NCBI GenBank assembly: GCA_016743235.1
Contig: VRZD01000006.1
Span: 62,001-126,000, forward strand
DNA length: 64,000 bases
Direction: 5' to 3'
Source: Pantanalinema sp. GBBB05
Lineage (GTDB): Bacteria; Cyanobacteriota; Cyanobacteriia; Leptolyngbyales; Leptolyngbyaceae
How positions within the stretch are numbered: position 1 is the first letter of the stretch; each line of letters starts with the position of its first letter. A program made the position numbers and the translations under genes. The notes below the pieces were generated by a model. It did not search any database, was not told where the DNA came from, and saw only the letters and a list, made by a program, of their open reading frames with translations. Below are positions 60,333 through 64,000 of this stretch, in pieces.

Positions 60333-62045
60333 CTACTCCACTAGGCTGCCGTGTTTAGCCCTAAATTCAGTGAGTGCTTGCTTGAACACATCATTGGATT
60401 TGTTGCTAATGACAAATACTTTGAAAGGCTGATCACGGCTCAAGTATGCAGCATAGGAGGATTGCATATAGGGTTGATAGCGGCGATCGTTGACTAAGTG
60501 GGTCTTAAAGAATGCCACTAACATGCCATCAGCATAGCCGCGGAGTAGCTCAGGATGGGCTAGTTTAAGTCCCGGAATCGAATCCAGCATTTTTGTTACC
60601 CCAGCATCTAATTGAGCCAAGTTAACATGGGCTTGACCTTCCACTAGTGCCAAGTACTTCGTTGGCGCAGTCAGGGCTGGAAATGACCGAGCTTGCTCAA
60701 ACACCGTGGGGGTGGCTGGGTCATCACTCCCGCCCACGATAAACGTGGGAATTTGAATTTGCCCCAGTCCTTGGGGACCAAAGATACCGTAATTGACTGG
60801 GTTACCAGCAAACACAACTTTCACGCGTTCATCCCGAAAATTATAGGTTTCACGGGGTAACTGTAACGCTCGACATTCCAGGAGCAGGGCTGTATCTAAA
60901 TAGGCAAATGGGCGATCGCAGGCTTGCTGTAAATGCTCAAAGTCGATCGTGGCACCGGCTACTGCCAACACTCCGTAGCCCCCAAAGGAATGTCCTGCCA
61001 CGCCTACGGCTTGGAGATTTAATCTGCCACTAAATTCCGTCTGGTTACGGCGTTCCAGTTCATCAATCACGTAGCTCAAATCTTTAGGACGATCGATAAA
61101 TTCGCTGTCCAGAAAGTATGATCTGGATAGCCCTTGTTGCAGTTTTTGCACCTGTTCGCTGTCGCTACCTGGATGTTGGGGTAACGCTACCACAAAGCCA
61201 TAGGAGGCTAGTTGTTGCGCCTTATCCACAAAATCTTCGGGTCTGGAGCCTAGCCCATGCGAGATGAGGATGACTGGATTGTTCTCTTGAGGGAGCGGTT
61301 CTGGCTGCACCACAATGACATAGAACTGGCGATCGCGGTTCTGATCATTGAGGACCCAGCGGTGTTGGCGAGTTTGGTAAGGACCTGGCTGACGCAAATC
61401 AGGCATGGAGGCATAATCGAAGGTGCTGCCTGCTGCCTCGTTCGCCGAAAATTTTGCCATTTTGTCAATAAAAAAGTCGGTTGCCTGAACCACTTTCTCT
61501 AGCTTCTGAAATCCTTGTAGACCTAATCCAATATCCAGGTAGAGATTGGTAGGATACTTGTTGATAAAATTCAGTAGGGTTAAGCCGTCAGCGTCAAGTG
61601 CCGACATAATTAATGCTGACCGCAATGCATTCATCCCGTTGCCCTGTTGAGGGATTTGAATATATCGCCCAATATTGGTTAAGATTCCTTCACCCAATTC
61701 GCTATAAAACAGACGCGAGAGCAAAACGGGATCCAGGTTCAACCGAGCTGTTAAGGCTTGGCGAAATTCTTGCTGAGTCTTGGTATCAGCTTTTGCCAAT
61801 TTGAAATAGAACTCCAGATCTGAATTAATGGAGCCATTTTGGGCAAAAACGTTTAATGAACTCACCTGCACGGATTGTACGAATGGACCGTAAAAGAATG
61901 TGAGTTTCTCAGCCGCTTGACCTGGAAGTGCTGTCAATAGTGCCGAAAGCATGCCCAATGGTAGGTAGCGGGATGGCTTTAAGCAAGAGAAGCCGCGGGA
62001 GATAAGGCGAGATTTAAATAGTGACTTTAACAAGGAAGTTTCCAT
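60333..62045 (-). CDS. DUF1400 - alpha/beta hydrolase fusion, exported
   Basis: A 570-residue protein with a signal peptide ending near PGQAAEKL. The DUF1400 domain (about 46-180) reads LTFFYGPFVQSVQVSSLNVFAQNG and LLNFINKYPTNLYLDIGLG (in parts). The alpha/beta hydrolase domain (about 225-540) has the oxyanion segment LISHGLGSRPEDF, the nucleophile elbow GVAGHSFGGYGV (Ser near 352), an acid candidate in GGSDDPATP and the likely catalytic His in VEGQAHVNL. It resembles platelet-activating-factor acetylhydrolase-type lipases. The CDC ending of the two stand-alone DUF1400 proteins is absent. Confidence 0.92.
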   Translation of the reverse strand: METSLLKSLFKSRLISRGFSCLKPSRYLPLGMLSALLTALPGQAAEKLTFFYGPFVQSVQVSSLNVFAQNGSINSDLEFYFKLAKADTKTQQEFRQALTARLNLDPVLLSRLFYSELGEGILTNIGRYIQIPQQGNGMNALRSALIMSALDADGLTLLNFINKYPTNLYLDIGLGLQGFQKLEKVVQATDFFIDKMAKFSANEAAGSTFDYASMPDLRQPGPYQTRQHRWVLNDQNRDRQFYVIVVQPEPLPQENNPVILISHGLGSRPEDFVDKAQQLASYGFVVALPQHPGSDSEQVQKLQQGLSRSYFLDSEFIDRPKDLSYVIDELERRNQTEFSGRLNLQAVGVAGHSFGGYGVLAVAGATIDFEHLQQACDRPFAYLDTALLLECRALQLPRETYNFRDERVKVVFAGNPVNYGIFGPQGLGQIQIPTFIVGGSDDPATPTVFEQARSFPALTAPTKYLALVEGQAHVNLAQLDAGVTKMLDSIPGLKLAHPELLRGYADGMLVAFFKTHLVNDRRYQPYMQSSYAAYLSRDQPFKVFVISNKSNDVFKQALTEFRAKHGSLVE

Positions 62046-62113
62046 AGTTCCAATATCGATCGCATCGCTGTACAGACTCAGCCTAAAAATTTGTCTGAAG
62101 AAATTATCGGCTC

Positions 62114-63643
62114 TTAGAAGCGAAATGTGAATGTCAGGTAGGGACCATTGTTAGATGCACTCACTTCAAAGGCATCGCTACCACTACCCGATTTGTACTT
62201 CATATAAGCAAAGCGATAGCCTAATCCAACCGATGTGTTGCCAGAAAACATCCAGTCCAGCCCACCCATGATTTCCCAATTCAGCCCTAGGTTGCCAATG
62301 TCGAAGCCCGCGATCGATCCGGCAAGCACCGCCGCCAGTCTAGGGGACAAGTTATAGCGAAAGCGAGTTCCCAAGAGGGGTTTTACCGTGGTCACGCTAC
62401 GGCTAAAATCACCCTCACCACCTAAATTAGTTGAGACATCTAGATCACCGCTGACCCCAGCAAGCCGAATTCCAGCCATTAGATCAATCAGATAGGGACC
62501 TAAATCAAACTCAGTTGCTACGCCCTTGGGGTTTACCTGAGATGAGTTATAGAACCGATAGGCACCTGCTATATCAACATTCCAGGCTTGAACTTGAACA
62601 TCCGATTCAAAGGAAGAAGGAATGATTTTAGCCAGCTTGGCACCCAGGCGAGCCTCGATCTGCGCTTGAATGCGACCATCCAGCTTTCCCTTCAGGTAGT
62701 CGGCAATTTGTTGCCGCAGTACAGAATCAACTCTTGCCTCAATGCGATCGGCAATGCGGTTAATTGCTAAGTCTAGGAAGCGATTGGGATTGGGACGGGT
62801 AAAGCTATTTTGTTCTCCTAACTCCACGTAATCGCCATTCAACAAAAACCCCCAGTGATAATCGGGTGTCCAACCTTCCAAGCGACCCAAGAATCCAAAC
62901 TCAAACGTGTTCCTGGCCGCTGAGAAAATCGTACTAGCACCAGCGGCAAAATCTGTACTGAAGCCTTTAACAGTTGCATCACCGTAAATACTCAGGGGCA
63001 AATAGATATAGGGTTGAAACAAAAAGTGCCACTTGTTAGCAGTAGTGGTGGATTCTGGCGTATCAGGAGATTCAGTAGGGGGTTCACGGTCGCTAGGAGA
63101 GCCCGTTGTAGCCGGATAGCTTGGGATGGGTGGACCCGAAACTCCACTTGCTGCAGGGTGTACCTGCGCCAATTCCGAGCTAGGCAAATTGAATTGTGGT
63201 GAGTCTTGCTCTAAGAGCCAGGTCGGTAAGGAAATGGTTGACTGGGGCTCTAGAGCCGTGATTGGGCTTGAAAGGGTGAAGTTAGAAAATGGCTGATTTT
63301 CTGATTTGCTTATGGAGGGCAAAGTCAGTTGCTCAAGTTTAGATGCCTTTACATCATTTGGGACAGTTTCGCTAGTGCTGTTTGACGTTGGAATAGTGAG
63401 CTCAATTAATGTTAGATCTGATGCAGTAGTAGTGAAAACGTTGGTTTCTAAGTTTAATGTGGTTGAATTACTTTTTGTATCATTAACTTGCTGGACGGCT
63501 ATATCGGTTGAAGTAGATGCTTGTGTAATATTTTGTAGCTTAGTCAGAGTTTGACCTTCCTGCGCGATCGCGGCTGGAGGTATCAGTACCATGGAACTCC
63601 AACATAAGGAGCTGAGCAACCGGAATTTGTGAGCTAGCAACAT
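62114..63643 (-). CDS. Outer-membrane beta-barrel-type protein, unknown function
   Basis: About 509 residues from the ATG at 63643, preferred over the GTG at 63649 because AAGGGGAG lies six bases upstream. A signal peptide ends near AAIAQEG. Residues about 30-200 are low-complexity Thr/Ser/Gln/Pro. From about 205 the protein has alternating aromatic strands (WHFLFQPYIYLPLSIYGDA), a helical insertion (about 290-345, IADRIEARVDSVLRQQIADYL in parts) and ends in YLTFTFRF, the C-terminal aromatic typical of outer membrane barrels. No named family is certain. A transport or porin role cannot be concluded. Confidence 0.85.
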   Translation of the reverse strand: MLLAHKFRLLSSLCWSSMVLIPPAAIAQEGQTLTKLQNITQASTSTDIAVQQVNDTKSNSTTLNLETNVFTTTASDLTLIELTIPTSNSTSETVPNDVKASKLEQLTLPSISKSENQPFSNFTLSSPITALEPQSTISLPTWLLEQDSPQFNLPSSELAQVHPAASGVSGPPIPSYPATTGSPSDREPPTESPDTPESTTTANKWHFLFQPYIYLPLSIYGDATVKGFSTDFAAGASTIFSAARNTFEFGFLGRLEGWTPDYHWGFLLNGDYVELGEQNSFTRPNPNRFLDLAINRIADRIEARVDSVLRQQIADYLKGKLDGRIQAQIEARLGAKLAKIIPSSFESDVQVQAWNVDIAGAYRFYNSSQVNPKGVATEFDLGPYLIDLMAGIRLAGVSGDLDVSTNLGGEGDFSRSVTTVKPLLGTRFRYNLSPRLAAVLAGSIAGFDIGNLGLNWEIMGGLDWMFSGNTSVGLGYRFAYMKYKSGSGSDAFEVSASNNGPYLTFTFRF

Positions 63644-63855
63644 TGACACTCCCCTTGGAAACCTAACAATAGCCTCATCCTGAAAACAACTTTGCAGCGC
63701 TGTTTATAGGCTGCCTCAAGCATTCACAAAGTCTATAGGGATTGTGAGACTAGGAACCCCTTTCTTACAATCTCCATAGGCTTGCTACCTACTTTAGATG
63801 CCCCTCATTCTCAGCAAAACTCTCGAATTTATCTTGTCATTTCACGCCAGGATAT

Positions 63856-64000
63856 TTAAAGATTAATGGCTTTGATTAAAACACCTAGGAAGCTGACTAA
63901 CCCTACTAACAGCAATGCTAATCCCACAATCTCCGTCGTTCTAGTACTGCTATACATAAAGCGATCGCTCTGAATTCGCTTTAACATCAAATGATGTTCT
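63856..64000 (-). CDS. Small single-helix membrane protein (possibly partial at right edge)
   Basis: A minus-strand frame ending at TAA 63856-63858. It reads MLKRIQSDRFMYSSTRTTEI, then one hydrophobic helix (VGLALLLVGLVSFLGVLI) and ends KAINL. An ATG at 63987 would make it a complete 43-residue protein; the frame stays open to the edge, so it may be longer. Size and pattern recall the tiny photosystem or NDH subunits of cyanobacteria, but no match is claimed. Confidence 0.5.
   Translation of the reverse strand, partial: EHHLMLKRIQSDRFMYSSTRTTEIVGLALLLVGLVSFLGVLIKAINL

Larger units (their letters stand above)
1..64000. repeat. Dispersed HIP1 octamers (GCGATCGC)
   Basis: The palindrome GCGATCGC or its GCGATCG core occurs many times in genes and spacers throughout, for example at 2245-2252, 10457-10464 and 46312-46319. 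Such over-representation is a hallmark of many cyanobacterial genomes. I did not count copies. Confidence 0.85.

Noticed and set aside
1..64000. tRNA or rRNA genes
   Set aside because: No cloverleaf with a T-loop GTTCRA motif or rRNA core sequence was recognised in the spacers; a tRNAscan run would settle this.

Overview
The window is chromosomal DNA from a cyanobacterium. The evidence is a Psb27 photosystem II assembly lipoprotein, a Tab2/DUF1092 RNA-binding protein, frequent HIP1 octamers (GCGATCGC), a SphR-type Pho box before pstS, and cyanobacteria-typical families (DUF928 beside CHASE2, DUF1400, an ETR1-like kinase, an IlvB with a zinc-ribbon tail). Genus cannot be fixed from this stretch; a filamentous, non-heterocystous type is only a guess. 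No rRNA, tRNA, CRISPR array, transposase or prophage was seen.

Layout. 1-4.7 kb: a two-component pair (large hybrid histidine kinase followed by a response regulator, cut by the edge). 4.8-6.2 kb: Obg GTPase and a small antitoxin-like gene. 6.4-8.9 kb: a repeat-rich accessory patch holding a pentapeptide-repeat membrane protein with a simple-sequence X-Ala tract, a 21-bp tandem array and copies of an interspersed repeat. 8.9-12.5 kb: a J-domain/TPR/WD40 fusion, a Lin0512-family protein and a PAS kinase. 12.6-16.5 kb: S1-domain protein, Tab2-like protein, PmbA/TldE, Psb27. 16.7-20.8 kb: the phosphate uptake operon pstS-pstC-pstA-pstB with an upstream Pho box. 21-24.6 kb: SRPBCC protein, two tiny membrane proteins, a YihY-family protein and a LytR-CpsA-Psr ligase. 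25-30 kb: a coiled-coil/TPR membrane protein and MutS2. 30-34 kb: metallo-hydrolase, CHASE2 adenylate/guanylate cyclase and DUF928 protein.

34.3-38.2 kb is the most unusual block: a decayed cheB remnant next to a minus-strand cluster of four genes (two paralogous coiled-coil proteins, a 99-residue histidine-rich protein and a DUF6745 protein), which I regard as the best candidate for an undescribed system. 38.4-41.4 kb: a CsgG-like lipoprotein-type gene, an acetoacetate-decarboxylase-fold protein and two stand-alone DUF1400 proteins. 41.6-47.2 kb: two divergently transcribed, paralogous histidine kinases, one with an ethylene-receptor-like sensor that lacks the copper cysteine. 47.3-50 kb: PIN-PhoH ATPase, LOG-family protein and a membrane protein. 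50-54.8 kb: acetolactate synthase, siroheme genes (CbiX/SirB-type chelatase and CobA) and an RluD-type pseudouridine synthase. 54.9-64 kb: small hypothetical, PPC-domain protein, DsbA-like protein, M23 peptidase, FtsH, FMN reductase, a DUF1400-alpha/beta hydrolase and an outer-membrane-type beta-barrel protein.

Most genes are housekeeping or signalling. The window is rich in signal transduction (four histidine kinases, one response regulator, one nucleotide cyclase). Several clean hairpins separate transcription units. All family assignments come from reading motifs in the translated sequence; no database search was possible.
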